Positions 14,750 to 23,667 of a stretch of 64,000 nt of DNA are shown here, in pieces. The notes below the pieces were generated by a model. That model saw nothing but the letters and a program-made list of their open reading frames with translations. It had not been told where the DNA came from and made no database searches. The position numbers were made by a program, and so were the translations under genes. The DNA is from Pseudomonas sp. M47T1 (GTDB taxonomy: Bacteria > Pseudomonadota > Gammaproteobacteria > Pseudomonadales > Pseudomonadaceae): the NCBI RefSeq assembly GCF_000263855.1, contig NZ_AJWX01000018.1, positions 1-64,000 on the forward strand, in the 5' to 3' direction. Numbering within the stretch: the stretch's first letter is position 1; the number at the start of each line of letters is the position of its first letter.

Positions 14750-17700
14750 GGTTGGCGACGCAGTTTCACCACCAACCCATACAACAACGGCACAAAGAAC
14801 AACGTCAACACCGTCGCCGACAACATCCCGCCAAACACACTGGTACCAATTGCCCGCTGGCTCGCCGAACCCGGCCCGGTGGCCAATGCCAGTGGCAGCA
14901 CGCCGAACATGAACGCCAGCGACGTCATCACAATGGGGCGCAGGCGCATGCGCGCCGCGTCGAGGATGGCCTGGTGCAGGCTGGCGCCCTGACGGTGCAG
15001 GGTTTCGGCTACCTCGATGATGAGGATGGCGTTTTTGGCCGTCAGGCCCATGATGGTGATCATGCCTACCTTGAAGTACAGGTCATCGGGCATGCCGCGC
15101 AGGTGCGTGGCCGCCAGGGCGCCGAGCAGGCCCAGGGGGATGGCCATGATCACCGCCAGCGGCATCGACCAGCTTTCGTACAGGGCCGCCAGGCAGAGGA
15201 AAATCACCAGCACCGACAAGCCGAACAGCAACGGTACCTGATCGCCCGACAGGCGTTCCTGAAAGGACTGGCCCGCCCATTCATAGCCGATGCCCACGGG
15301 CAGTTGCGCCACCCGCCGGGCCAGGGCATCCATGGCCTGGGAGGTGCTGTAGCCGGCGGCCGGCAGGGCACTGATGGCCATGGTCGGGAAGCCGTTGAAG
15401 TGGTCGATCTGCAGGGCGCCCAATGTCCAGCGCATGCTCACGAACGCGCTCAGCGGCACCATGTTGCCGTCGGCGTTGCGCACCCGCGCCTGCAACAGGC
15501 TGTCGGGGGACTGGCGGTCGCGGCCCTCGGCCTGCACCAGGATGCGCCGCACCTGGTTCTTATAGATGAAGTCGCCCAGGTACTGCGAGCCATACAGCGT
15601 GGCCAAGGTGTCATTGATCTCGCTGACGGCCACACCCATGCTCTGGGCCTTGACTCGGTCGATGGACACGCGCAACTGCGGCGCATCGTCCTGGCCGGAG
15701 AACGACACGTCGCTCAGGGCCGGGTCTGTGGCCGCCAGCGCCAGCAACCGGTCCTTGGCCGCCAGCAGCGCGTCATGGCCCAGGCCGCTGCGGTCTTGCA
15801 GGCGCAGGTCGATGCCCTCGGTGCGGCCCATGTTTGGCAGCGGCGGGGTGTTGAGCGCCTTGACCAGGGCCTTGGGTTGCTGTGCAGTGCCATGCTCGAA
15901 GTGGCTGTTGATGCGCTGCATGATCGCGTCCACCTGCTGGTCAGGCCGCTTGCGCCGGGACCAGTCGATCAGCGTGGGCCAGACCATGGCGGTGTTCTGC
16001 CCGTCGCCAAAATAACTGAAGCCTTGCATGGCAAAGCGGCTGTCGATGTCCGGGTCCTGGGCCATGAACGCCTGCACCTCGTCGAGTACTTGGCGCGTGT
16101 CGGCCTGGGTAGCGCCGGTGGGCAGTTGGATTACGGTGGCGAAGTTGCCCTTGTCTTCCTTGGGCAGGAAGCCGCCCGGCAGGTGCATGAACAACAGCGC
16201 GCATAGGCCCAGCAGGCCGCCGTACAACAGCATGAAGCGCAGCGGGCGGCGCAGGAAACCATCCAGCGCGCGCAGGTAACGGTTGGCCACCGCCTGGCTG
16301 GCGCGGGCCACGCGGCCGGTGCTGGCGGCATGACTGATCGGTTTGAGCAAGGTGGCGCACAGGGCCGGCGTAAGGCTCAGGGCCAGGAACGCCGACAGCG
16401 CCATGGGCACCGCCAGCGCCACGGTGAATTGCCGGTAGATCTCGCCCACCGCGCCGGGGAACAGCGCCATGGGCACGAACACCGCAGTCAGCACCAGGGT
16501 AATGGCAATGATCGCACCGCTGATCTGCTGCATGGCCAGCAGCGTGGCCTCGCGCGGGCCTACGCTTTGCTCGGCCATGATGCGCTCAACGTTTTCCACC
16601 ACCACGATGGCGTCGTCCACCAGGATACCGATGGCCAGCACCATGCCGAACAGCGTCAGCACGTTCAGCGAGAAACCCAGCACCAGCATGGCCGCGCAGG
16701 TACCGGCCAGGGCGATGGGCACCACCAGGCTGGGGATCAGCGTGGCGCGCCAGTTGCCCAGGAACAGCCACATCACCGCGAACACCAGCACCATGGCCTC
16801 AACCAGGGTGTAGCCGACCTTGACGATGGACAGGTGCACGAAGGTCGAGGTGTCGAAGGCCGTGTGGTAATGCAGGCCAGGCGGGAACTGCGGCGCCAGC
16901 TCGGCCAGGGTGGCCTTGATGGCGTCGGCGGTTTGCAGGGCGTTGGCGCCGCTGGCCAGCTTCACCGACATGGCGCCGCTGTAGCGGCCGTCGAGAAACG
17001 CCGGGTAGTCATAGTTCATGCCGCCCAGTTCCACCCGTGCCACGTCGGCTACGCGCAGGGCCGAGCCGTCGCCGTTCACGCGCAGGGCAATGGCGCCGAA
17101 GGCCTGTGGCGTGTCCAGTTCTTCCTGCACCGCCAGCGGCGCGGTGATCGCGGTGCTGGCGGGCGCGGGCGGGGTGCCGATGGCGCCCAGGGTAATGCGT
17201 TCGTTCTGCAGGCTAATGGCGTTCACCAACTCGCTGGTGGTGATGCCGGTGGCGGTCAGGCGCTGCACGTCCGGCCAGATGCGCATGGCGTATTCGGGGC
17301 TATACACCTCCACGCCACCCACGCCCGGGGTGCGTAGCAGGGCCGGGCGGATGACGCTGGTGGCGTAGTCGCCCAGCTCGATGTCGTCGACGTTGGGGTT
17401 GTCGGCCGTCAGGGTCACGAACATCAGCTCGTTCTGGCCGCTTTGCTCCACGGTCAGGCCCTGGCGGCGCACGCTTTCAGGCAGGCGTTCCTCAACGCGT
17501 TTCAGGCGGTTCTGCACCTCTACCGCTGCCAGTTGGGTGTCGGTGCCAGTGTCGAACGACAGGTTGATCTCGATGGTGTTTTCCGAGCTGCTGGAGGCGA
17601 AGTACAACAGCCCCGGAATGCCGCTCAGCTCACGCTCGATCACCGCCGTCACCGTGCGCTCGGCCACCTCGGGCGAGGCGCCGGGGTAGCTGGCGGTGAT

Positions 17701-17832
17701 GCCCACCCGTGGCGGCGCCACGTTGGGGTATTGCTCCATGGACAAGCGGCCTGCGGCGCCAAGGCCGGCCAGCAGGATGACAATGGCGATGACCCAGGCC
17801 ATCACCGGCCGGGCGATAAAGAAGGCTGACAT
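14704..17832 (-). CDS. RND efflux pump, HAE1 (AcrB/MexB-like) inner membrane transporter
   Basis: Proton-driven multidrug exporter of 1042 residues. The N terminus MSAFFIARPVMAWVIAIVIL is the first helix; the proton-relay motif [18 protein letters not shown] lies in helix 4. Two large periplasmic loops and a second set of helices follow, as in AcrB. The ATG at 17832 is the canonical start, eight bases after the adaptor gene. No outer-membrane gene is adjacent, so it must borrow an OprM-like channel. The last residues ([16 protein letters not shown]) are encoded by a REP palindrome, an unusual tail not expected in the family. Confidence 0.93.
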   Translation of the reverse strand: MSAFFIARPVMAWVIAIVILLAGLGAAGRLSMEQYPNVAPPRVGITASYPGASPEVAERTVTAVIERELSGIPGLLYFASSSSENTIEINLSFDTGTDTQLAAVEVQNRLKRVEERLPESVRRQGLTVEQSGQNELMFVTLTADNPNVDDIELGDYATSVIRPALLRTPGVGGVEVYSPEYAMRIWPDVQRLTATGITTSELVNAISLQNERITLGAIGTPPAPASTAITAPLAVQEELDTPQAFGAIALRVNGDGSALRVADVARVELGGMNYDYPAFLDGRYSGAMSVKLASGANALQTADAIKATLAELAPQFPPGLHYHTAFDTSTFVHLSIVKVGYTLVEAMVLVFAVMWLFLGNWRATLIPSLVVPIALAGTCAAMLVLGFSLNVLTLFGMVLAIGILVDDAIVVVENVERIMAEQSVGPREATLLAMQQISGAIIAITLVLTAVFVPMALFPGAVGEIYRQFTVALAVPMALSAFLALSLTPALCATLLKPISHAASTGRVARASQAVANRYLRALDGFLRRPLRFMLLYGGLLGLCALLFMHLPGGFLPKEDKGNFATVIQLPTGATQADTRQVLDEVQAFMAQDPDIDSRFAMQGFSYFGDGQNTAMVWPTLIDWSRRKRPDQQVDAIMQRINSHFEHGTAQQPKALVKALNTPPLPNMGRTEGIDLRLQDRSGLGHDALLAAKDRLLALAATDPALSDVSFSGQDDAPQLRVSIDRVKAQSMGVAVSEINDTLATLYGSQYLGDFIYKNQVRRILVQAEGRDRQSPDSLLQARVRNADGNMVPLSAFVSMRWTLGALQIDHFNGFPTMAISALPAAGYSTSQAMDALARRVAQLPVGIGYEWAGQSFQERLSGDQVPLLFGLSVLVIFLCLAALYESWSMPLAVIMAIPLGLLGALAATHLRGMPDDLYFKVGMITIMGLTAKNAILIIEVAETLHRQGASLHQAILDAARMRLRPIVMTSLAFMFGVLPLALATGPGSASQRAIGTSVFGGMLSATVLTLFFVPLLYGLVVKLRRQPWQRALPAKQTPPST

Positions 17833-17840
17833 GGAAGTCC

Positions 17841-18983
17841 TTATGAACGATCGGCGACTGTACCGGTAGCAGCAGAAGGTTTGGCGGCAACGGCCTGGCC
17901 GTCGCCCAGGGCGCCACCGTCGAGGATCACCTGTTCGCCACCGGACAGGCCGGCACTCACGCGCCACTGTTTGCCTTGCAGGGTCTGGGCCTGCACGTTG
18001 ACCTGTCGCGCATGGCCGTCCTTGAGCACCATGACGTAGGCGCCGTCGCGGGTGCGGGTCAGTGCCTGCTGGGGTATCAGCACATCCTGGCGGCCGCCGG
18101 CGCGTTCGAATTCCACCTGCACGTACAGGCCGGGCAGCAACAACTGGTCGGGGTTGTCGAACAGCGCGCGCAGGGCCACGGTGTCGGTTTTCGGGTCGAC
18201 GGCGGTGTCGGTGAACAGCAGTTTGCCCACGCGCTTGTACAGGCTACCGTCGCTCAGGCGCAGGCTGACCCTTGCGGCGCCAGGGCTGTCTTTCAGGGCC
18301 TCGCCCAGGGCCAGGAACTCGCTGGCCGGCTGCGAGAAGTTGACGTAGATGGGGTCCAGTTGCTCCACGGTGGTCAGGGGCGTGCCTTCATCCTGACCGA
18401 CCATAGCGCCTTCGCTGACCAAGGCGCGGCGGGCGCGGCCGGCGATCGGCGATTTGACGCTGGCGTAGTCCAGTTGCAGGCGCGCACTGCGCACCTTGGC
18501 TTCGGCGGACAGCACCGCGGCCTTGGCGCGTTTTTCCGCGAACAGGTCCTGGCGGCTTTGCTGCACGCTGATGGAGTTGTCCACCACCAACTGTTGCGAG
18601 CGGCGGGCGATGTCCCCCGCCGACTCAGCGGCTACCTGGGCCTGGGCCAATTCGGCCTCGGCGGCGGCCAGGTCGGCGGCGAAGGGCGCCGGGTCAATGC
18701 GAAACAGCAGGTCACCGGCCTTCACCGCGGCGCCTTCGGTGTAGGTGCGCTGCTCGACGATGCCGGCCACCCGCGCACGAACTTCGGCCGTGCGGAAGGC
18801 TTCCAGGCGGCCGGTAAGTACCGTGGTGCGCGGTTCCAGCGCCGCAGTGGCGACAGCAATGTCCACGGCAAGGGGGGCAGAGCTGGTGGTGGCGGGTGGC
18901 GCGGGCTTGTCGCAGCCGGCCAGCATCCCGCTGGCGGCCATCGACAACGCCAGGGCTTTGAGCGTGAGCTTGAAGCTGGGCAT
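17841..18983 (-). CDS. RND efflux periplasmic adaptor (membrane fusion) lipoprotein
   Basis: A 380-residue adaptor that links the RND pump to an outer-membrane channel. The signal KLTLKALALSMAASGMLAGC is a lipobox (Cys at about residue 24). It is followed by the lipoyl halves (ARVAGIVEQRTYTEGAAVKA and SPIAGRARRALVSEGAMVGQ), a coiled-coil hairpin and a beta-barrel domain, the HlyD/AcrA order. The start at 18983 is preferred; two earlier in-frame ATGs (19010, 19046) would put extra residues before the signal. It is the first gene of a two-gene operon with the pump. Substrate range unknown. Confidence 0.9.
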   Translation of the reverse strand: MPSFKLTLKALALSMAASGMLAGCDKPAPPATTSSAPLAVDIAVATAALEPRTTVLTGRLEAFRTAEVRARVAGIVEQRTYTEGAAVKAGDLLFRIDPAPFAADLAAAEAELAQAQVAAESAGDIARRSQQLVVDNSISVQQSRQDLFAEKRAKAAVLSAEAKVRSARLQLDYASVKSPIAGRARRALVSEGAMVGQDEGTPLTTVEQLDPIYVNFSQPASEFLALGEALKDSPGAARVSLRLSDGSLYKRVGKLLFTDTAVDPKTDTVALRALFDNPDQLLLPGLYVQVEFERAGGRQDVLIPQQALTRTRDGAYVMVLKDGHARQVNVQAQTLQGKQWRVSAGLSGGEQVILDGGALGDGQAVAAKPSAATGTVADRS

Positions 18984-19177
18984 GGTCGTACTCGGGTCGG
19001 CTCTCTTCATGAGAGGGTGGTGCGTGAACAGCAATGGCTGTGCCAATGTAGAAAGGACGAAACAATTGGCCGTTGGATTACAGAGGGTGTCGCTTTTTTA
19101 TAACAATGTGGGACGAAGGTACGACCTTCGGCACCACATCGGGGCAATAAATCCCCCACCCGCAGCAGCCCTCAGCG

Positions 19178-19290
19178 GTAGGCGCTACCGCCAGGCCGCA
19201 GGCTGCGAAGGCGTGCAACGCACGCCCGTGGTACTCCAGGCAATGCGCAAGGTCCTGCGGACCTTCTCACAGCCTGGCGCCAGCGCCTAC
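19178..19290 (+). repeat. dispersed hairpin element between adaptor and sulfate-binding genes
   Basis: An 18-base inverted repeat (GTAGGCGCTACCGCCAGG / CCTGGCGCCAGCGCCTAC, two mismatches) bounds a 113-base element with inner AAGGTCC/GGACCTT and GCAGGCTGCGAAGG segments. It is a relative of the elements at 8856, 49461 and 60617. The rest of the 334-base spacer 18984-19317 has an AAGGTACGACCTT dyad near 19116 and no gene. Confidence 0.55.
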
Positions 19291-19317
19291 GGATGTGCGC
19301 GTATCCGCACGATTCAC

Positions 19318-20319
19318 TTATTGCTGGGTATAGATTTGATCAAACACCCCACCATCGGCGAAGTGGGTTTTCTGCACGGTGCGCCAGTCGCCGAAGGTTT
19401 TCTCTACCGAGAGGAAATCCACGGTGGGGAAGCGGTCCTTGTACTTGGCGAGAACGGCAGGGTCACGCGGGCGCAGGTAATTCTGCGCGGCGATTTCCTG
19501 GCCTTCCGGCGACCACAGGTATTTCAGGTAGTCCTCGGCCAGGGCGCGGCTGCCTTTCTTGTCCACCACCTTGTCGACCACCGCCACCGGCGGCTCGGCT
19601 TCGGCGGACACGGTCGGGTAGATGACCTCGAACTTGTCGCGGCCAAACTCGCGGGCAATCATTTCCGCTTCGTTTTCGAAGGTCACCAGCACATCGCCGA
19701 TCTGGTTGGTCATGAACGTGGTGGTGGCGCCACGGCCGCCGGTATCGAGCACCGGCACCTGTTTGAACAGCTTGCCGACGAATTCCTTGGCCTTGTTCTC
19801 GTCACCGCCGTTTTTCAGCACATAGCCCCAGGCCGACAGGTAGGTGTAGCGACCGTTGCCGCTGGTTTTCGGGTTGGGCACGATCACTTGCACGCCGTCC
19901 TTGAGCAGATCGGGCCAGTCTTTCAGGCCCTTGGGGTTGCCCTTGCGCACAATGAACACGGTGGCCGAGGTGAACGGCGCGCTGTGGTTGGGCAGGCGGG
20001 TGACCCAGTCATCGGGCACCAGCTTGCCGTTGTCGGCCAGCGCATTGATGTCGGTGGCCATGTTCATGGTGATGACATCGGCTGGCAGGCCATCGATCAC
20101 CGAGCGCGCCTGTTTGCTGGAGCCGCCAAAGGACATTTGCACCGTGACATTCTCGTTGTGCTCGGCCTGCCAGTGTTTCTGGAACGCGGCGTTGTAGTCC
20201 TTGTAGAAGTCACGCATCACGTCGTAGGAAACGTTCAGCAAGGGCGGCGGCGCGGCCTGGGCCAGGCTGGCCAGCCCCAGGCCGGCAGCGAGCAGCGAGG
20301 CGCTCAAGAGTTTATGCAT
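19318..20319 (-). CDS. sbp: periplasmic sulfate-binding protein of an ABC transporter
   Basis: A 333-residue periplasmic protein: signal peptide MHKLLSASLLAAGLGLASLA ending near AQA, then LNVSYDVMRDFYKDYN, SFGGSSKQARSVIDG and LVTFENEAEMI, the hallmarks of Sbp/CysP proteins that deliver sulfate or thiosulfate to CysTWA. No cysTWA genes are nearby, so the permease must be encoded elsewhere. A CAACGACAACAACAG leader precedes the RBS region. Sbp versus CysP cannot be settled by sequence alone. Confidence 0.9.
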   Translation of the reverse strand: MHKLLSASLLAAGLGLASLAQAAPPPLLNVSYDVMRDFYKDYNAAFQKHWQAEHNENVTVQMSFGGSSKQARSVIDGLPADVITMNMATDINALADNGKLVPDDWVTRLPNHSAPFTSATVFIVRKGNPKGLKDWPDLLKDGVQVIVPNPKTSGNGRYTYLSAWGYVLKNGGDENKAKEFVGKLFKQVPVLDTGGRGATTTFMTNQIGDVLVTFENEAEMIAREFGRDKFEVIYPTVSAEAEPPVAVVDKVVDKKGSRALAEDYLKYLWSPEGQEIAAQNYLRPRDPAVLAKYKDRFPTVDFLSVEKTFGDWRTVQKTHFADGGVFDQIYTQQ

Positions 20320-20409
20320 GGTGATGTCCCTGTTGTTGTCGTTGGATGCAATTGGCCAGCAACTATAGCCGGGCGGTATAGGCCCCCCAAAGATCTAAAA
20401 GTGGGGTGC

Positions 20410-21234
20410 TTATTCGATTTTTTGAAACAGCGCATTGCCACAGCGCGAACAGAAGGCCGCCTGGCTGTCATGGTCGTCCTTGGCGCACACCGGGCACTTG
20501 TGCGTTTGCCGTTCGCCGCGCATGGCGTTGGTCAGCTCGGCGGTGAAGATACCGGTGGGCACGGCGATGATCGAGTAACCGGTGATCATCACCAGCGCCG
20601 AGATGATCTGGCCCACCGGCGTCTTCGGCACGATGTCGCCAAAGCCCACGGTGGTGAGGGTGACGATGGCCCAATAGATGCCCATGGGGATGCTGGTGAA
20701 GCCATGCTCCGGGCCTTCGATCACGTACATCAGGGTGCCGAACACCGTGACCAGGGTGGAGACCGTGAGCAGGAATACGATGATCTTCTGCCGGCTGCCG
20801 CGCAGTGCCGCCATCAGGTAGTTGGCCTGGCTCAAGTAGGGGCGCAACTTGAGCACGCGGAAAATGCGCAGCATGCGGATCACCCGCACAATCATCAGGT
20901 ACTGGGCGTCGCTGTAGTAGATGGCCAGGATCCCCGGCACAATGGCCAGCAGGTCCACCAGCCCATAGAAGCTGAAGGCGTAGCGCAGCGGTTTGGGCGA
21001 GCAGTACAGGCGCAGCATGTACTCTACGGCGAAGATGGTGGTCAGGCCCCATTCGATGTTGGCGAACAGGGTGGCGTACTCGCGGTGCACGCCTTCTATG
21101 CTGTCGACGATCACCAGCACCAGGCTGGCGAGGATGATCAGCAACAAGGTGGTGTCGAAGCGTCGGCCGGCCACCGTGTCACTGAAGAAAATGATGGTGT
21201 AGAGCTTTTCGCGCAAGGTGCGTTGGCTGTCCAT
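20410..21234 (-). CDS. voltage-gated-type potassium channel with C-terminal zinc ribbon
   Basis: A 274-residue inner-membrane channel. Helices S1-S4 occupy about residues 28-130, with a recognisable voltage sensor (arginines in VRVIRMLRIFRVLKLRPY, 116-133). The pore helix and selectivity filter TLTTVGFGD end at residue 200, followed by S6. The cytoplasmic tail has CPVC (247-250) and CSRC (262-265), a probable zinc ribbon. Kv-like bacterial channels (KvAP, Kch) lack this ribbon; its role is unknown. It is separated from the urea transporter gene by 39 bases and may be read from the same transcript. Confidence 0.88.
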   Translation of the reverse strand: MDSQRTLREKLYTIIFFSDTVAGRRFDTTLLLIILASLVLVIVDSIEGVHREYATLFANIEWGLTTIFAVEYMLRLYCSPKPLRYAFSFYGLVDLLAIVPGILAIYYSDAQYLMIVRVIRMLRIFRVLKLRPYLSQANYLMAALRGSRQKIIVFLLTVSTLVTVFGTLMYVIEGPEHGFTSIPMGIYWAIVTLTTVGFGDIVPKTPVGQIISALVMITGYSIIAVPTGIFTAELTNAMRGERQTHKCPVCAKDDHDSQAAFCSRCGNALFQKIE

Positions 21235-21273
21235 AAGGTCTCGGTTCCTGACAATGAACAGAGCCTAGGGGGT

Positions 21274-22122
21274 TTACCGGCGGCTGTGCAAGGCCGGCTC
21301 CGGCAGCAGCACCCGGGAGCCGGCCCGCACCAGCCAGCACGCCAGAATGAATGGCGCGGTCAGGCCGGGCAGCGGCAGGCTGGCGAACCCCGGTTGCAGC
21401 AGCACGGCCAGGGCCACGGCCATGCCGGCGCGTAGCGGCCGGGCACTGAAGGCCAGTGCCGCCAGGGCCGGGTTGAAGCCGTACAGGCCCGGCAGCGGCG
21501 GTTCGCCCTGCAGCCCGGCGAAGAACAACCCGGCGGCCGAGCCCAGCACGGCCCACAGTGCCGCTCGGCGGTCTGCCACAATCAGCCCCAGCAGGACCAG
21601 CGCGCCCGCCACGGGGCTGCCGAGCACGAAGATCTGGCCCAGGCCGGTCAGCACATCGGCCATGCCGAAGGGCTGGATGGCGCCCGGCAGGGGACTGATG
21701 ACGCCCGCCAGCGCCCAGCCGGCCAGCACGAAGGGCGTGGTGTAGGCGGGCAGGCAGGTGGGCCGCGCGCAGTGTTTGAGCCAGCGCGCCAACAGCAGGC
21801 TGCTCAGGCCGCTGGCGGCGATGATCAGCAGTGGCAGCGTCAATGTCAGGGGCAGCCCGTGGCTGAACAGCAGGCCGATCAGTACGCCGTTGTAGCTATA
21901 CAGGCCGGCCTGGCGATGGGCGCGCAGGTAGCCTCGTCGTTGCGCGGTCAGCAGGCCGCTGGCGGCGCCCAGCAGTGCGCCGCCAAGCAGCTGCGGGGCG
22001 CCGACCAGGATGGCCAGCAGGCAGCACAGGCCGCACAGGGGGTGGCGTTGCAGCACCACTTGGCTGAAGCCGTTGAGCAGGGCGGTGGCCCAGTCGGGGC
22101 AGAACGAAGAAGGTGTGTGCAT
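21274..22122 (-). CDS. urea transporter (UT family)
   Basis: A 282-residue integral membrane protein with the two-fold repeated hydrophobic organisation of urea channels: first half with AGLYSYNGVLIGLLFSHGLP, second half with LYGFNPALAALAFS. The paired (Y/F)N(G/P)xL motifs are characteristic. It probably moves urea, which allantoicase and ureidoglycolate lyase of the purine cluster release. Last gene of the glyoxylate operon, after a REP pair. The ATG at 22122 is chosen; the frame upstream is REP sequence. Confidence 0.85.
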   Translation of the reverse strand: MHTPSSFCPDWATALLNGFSQVVLQRHPLCGLCCLLAILVGAPQLLGGALLGAASGLLTAQRRGYLRAHRQAGLYSYNGVLIGLLFSHGLPLTLTLPLLIIAASGLSSLLLARWLKHCARPTCLPAYTTPFVLAGWALAGVISPLPGAIQPFGMADVLTGLGQIFVLGSPVAGALVLLGLIVADRRAALWAVLGSAAGLFFAGLQGEPPLPGLYGFNPALAALAFSARPLRAGMAVALAVLLQPGFASLPLPGLTAPFILACWLVRAGSRVLLPEPALHSRR

Positions 22123-22135
22123 GGGTGTGGTTCTT

Positions 22136-22222
22136 GTGGGAGCGGGCTCTGCCCGCGAAGGGCATACCGCGAAATGTCTGGTTAACCGCGGCGTTTTCTT
22201 CGCGGGCAGAGCCCGCTCCCAC
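22136..22222. repeat. REP pair between pyruvate kinase and urea transporter genes
   Basis: Two inverse GGGAGCGGGCTCTGCCCGCG palindromes, each flanked by GTG...CAC, separated by about 40 bases. In an operon spacer such a pair may reduce expression of the downstream gene; that is inference. Confidence 0.9.
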
Positions 22223-22251
22223 AAGGTCAGGGGTTGTGTTGGAAAATGGTG

Positions 22252-23667
22252 TCAGACCAATGTTTCGATACGCAGCGAATTGGTGCTGCCCGGCTTGCCG
22301 AACGGCACGCCCGCGGTGATCACCAAGGTATCCCCTCGACACGCCAACCCTTGCGCCTGGGCAATCTCCAGCGCCGTGGAGCACACTTCCTCCACCTGGC
22401 GCAGGCGGTCGTTGACCACCGAGCGCACACCCCAGGCCACGCTCAGCTGGCGCGCGGTGGCCAGGTTGGGGGTGAGGTTGAGGATCGGCACCCGTGGCCG
22501 TTCGCGGGCGGCACGCAAGGTCGAGGCGCCTGACTCGCTGTAGTTGACCAGCACCGCCACCGGCAGGATGCCGCTGATCCGGCGGATGGCGCAGCTGATG
22601 GCGTCCGACACCGTGGCTTCGGCCTGGGGCCGGCTGACGTCCAGTTGCGCCTGATAATCAGGGCCGTTTTCCACCTGGCGAATGATCTTGCTCATCATCT
22701 GCACGGCTTCCAGCGGGTAATCCCCCGAGGCCGTCTCGGCCGACAGCATCACCGCATCGGCCCCTTCGGCCACGGCATTGGCCACGTCGGTGACTTCGGC
22801 GCGGGTGGGCGCCGGGGCAAAGCGCATGGATTCGAGCATCTGCGTGGCCACCACCACCGGGCGGCCCAGGGCGCGGCACACGGCAATGATGCGCTTCTGG
22901 ATGTGTGGCACGGTTTCGGCCGGCACTTCCACGCCCAGGTCGCCGCGGGCAACCATGATGGCGTCGCTCAACTGGGCGATTTCCTCCAGGTGCACCAGCG
23001 CCGAGGGCTTTTCGATCTTGGCCATCAGCTGCGCACGGCCCGCAATCAGTTGCCGGGCTTCATGAATGTCTTTCGGGCGCTGCACAAATGACAGCGCCAC
23101 CCAGTCCACCCCCAGCTCCAGGCCGAAGGCCAGGTCGCGGCGGTCCTTGGCGGTCAGCGGGCTGAGCTCCAGCACTGCCTGGGGTACGTTGACACCCTTG
23201 CGGTCGGACAGCTCGCCGCCGGCGATCACCTGGGTATCGATGGCGTCGGCATGCTTGTTGGTTACCTTCAGGCGCAGCTTGCCATCGTCCAGCAGCAGGT
23301 CCATGCCCGGCTCCAGCGCCGCGATGATCTCCGGGTGCGGCAGGTTGGCCCGGCGCTCATCGCCGGGGGTGCTGTCCAGGTCCAGTCGAAAGGCCTGGCC
23401 GCGATGCAACAGCACCTTGCCGTCGGCGAAACGGCCCACGCGCAGTTTCGGCCCTTGCAGGTCCATCAGCACGCCCAGGGGCGTATTGAGTTGTGCCTCC
23501 ACGTCGCGAATCCATTCCAGGCGCTGGGCGTGGTCGCCGTGCTCGCCATGGCTGAAGTTGAGGCGGAACAGGTTGACGCCCGCCAGGGCCAGTTGGCGAA
23601 TGTCTTCCTGGCTGCGGGTAGCCGGGCCGAGGGTAGCGAGGATCTTGGTATTTTTATAGGCAGTCAT
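22252..23667 (-). CDS. pyk: pyruvate kinase
   Basis: Converts phosphoenolpyruvate and ADP to pyruvate and ATP; 471 residues, typical of bacterial PK. Seen: NTKILATLGPATRS and LNFSHGEHGDH at the N terminus, MDLQGPKLRVG, the catalytic Lys motif LMAKIEKPSA, and VARGDLGVEVPAE with VATQMLESM. Its ATG overlaps the glycerate kinase stop by four bases (ATGA), placing it in the glyoxylate operon. It can complete glyoxylate conversion to pyruvate via 2-phosphoglycerate and PEP; a second housekeeping pyruvate kinase is expected elsewhere in such genomes. Confidence 0.96.
   Translation of the reverse strand: MTAYKNTKILATLGPATRSQEDIRQLALAGVNLFRLNFSHGEHGDHAQRLEWIRDVEAQLNTPLGVLMDLQGPKLRVGRFADGKVLLHRGQAFRLDLDSTPGDERRANLPHPEIIAALEPGMDLLLDDGKLRLKVTNKHADAIDTQVIAGGELSDRKGVNVPQAVLELSPLTAKDRRDLAFGLELGVDWVALSFVQRPKDIHEARQLIAGRAQLMAKIEKPSALVHLEEIAQLSDAIMVARGDLGVEVPAETVPHIQKRIIAVCRALGRPVVVATQMLESMRFAPAPTRAEVTDVANAVAEGADAVMLSAETASGDYPLEAVQMMSKIIRQVENGPDYQAQLDVSRPQAEATVSDAISCAIRRISGILPVAVLVNYSESGASTLRAARERPRVPILNLTPNLATARQLSVAWGVRSVVNDRLRQVEEVCSTALEIAQAQGLACRGDTLVITAGVPFGKPGSTNSLRIETLV

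Noticed and set aside
18745-21435. An 896-codon plus-strand open frame across four minus-strand genes
   Set aside because: Low-complexity translation, crosses spacers and a repeat; shadow.
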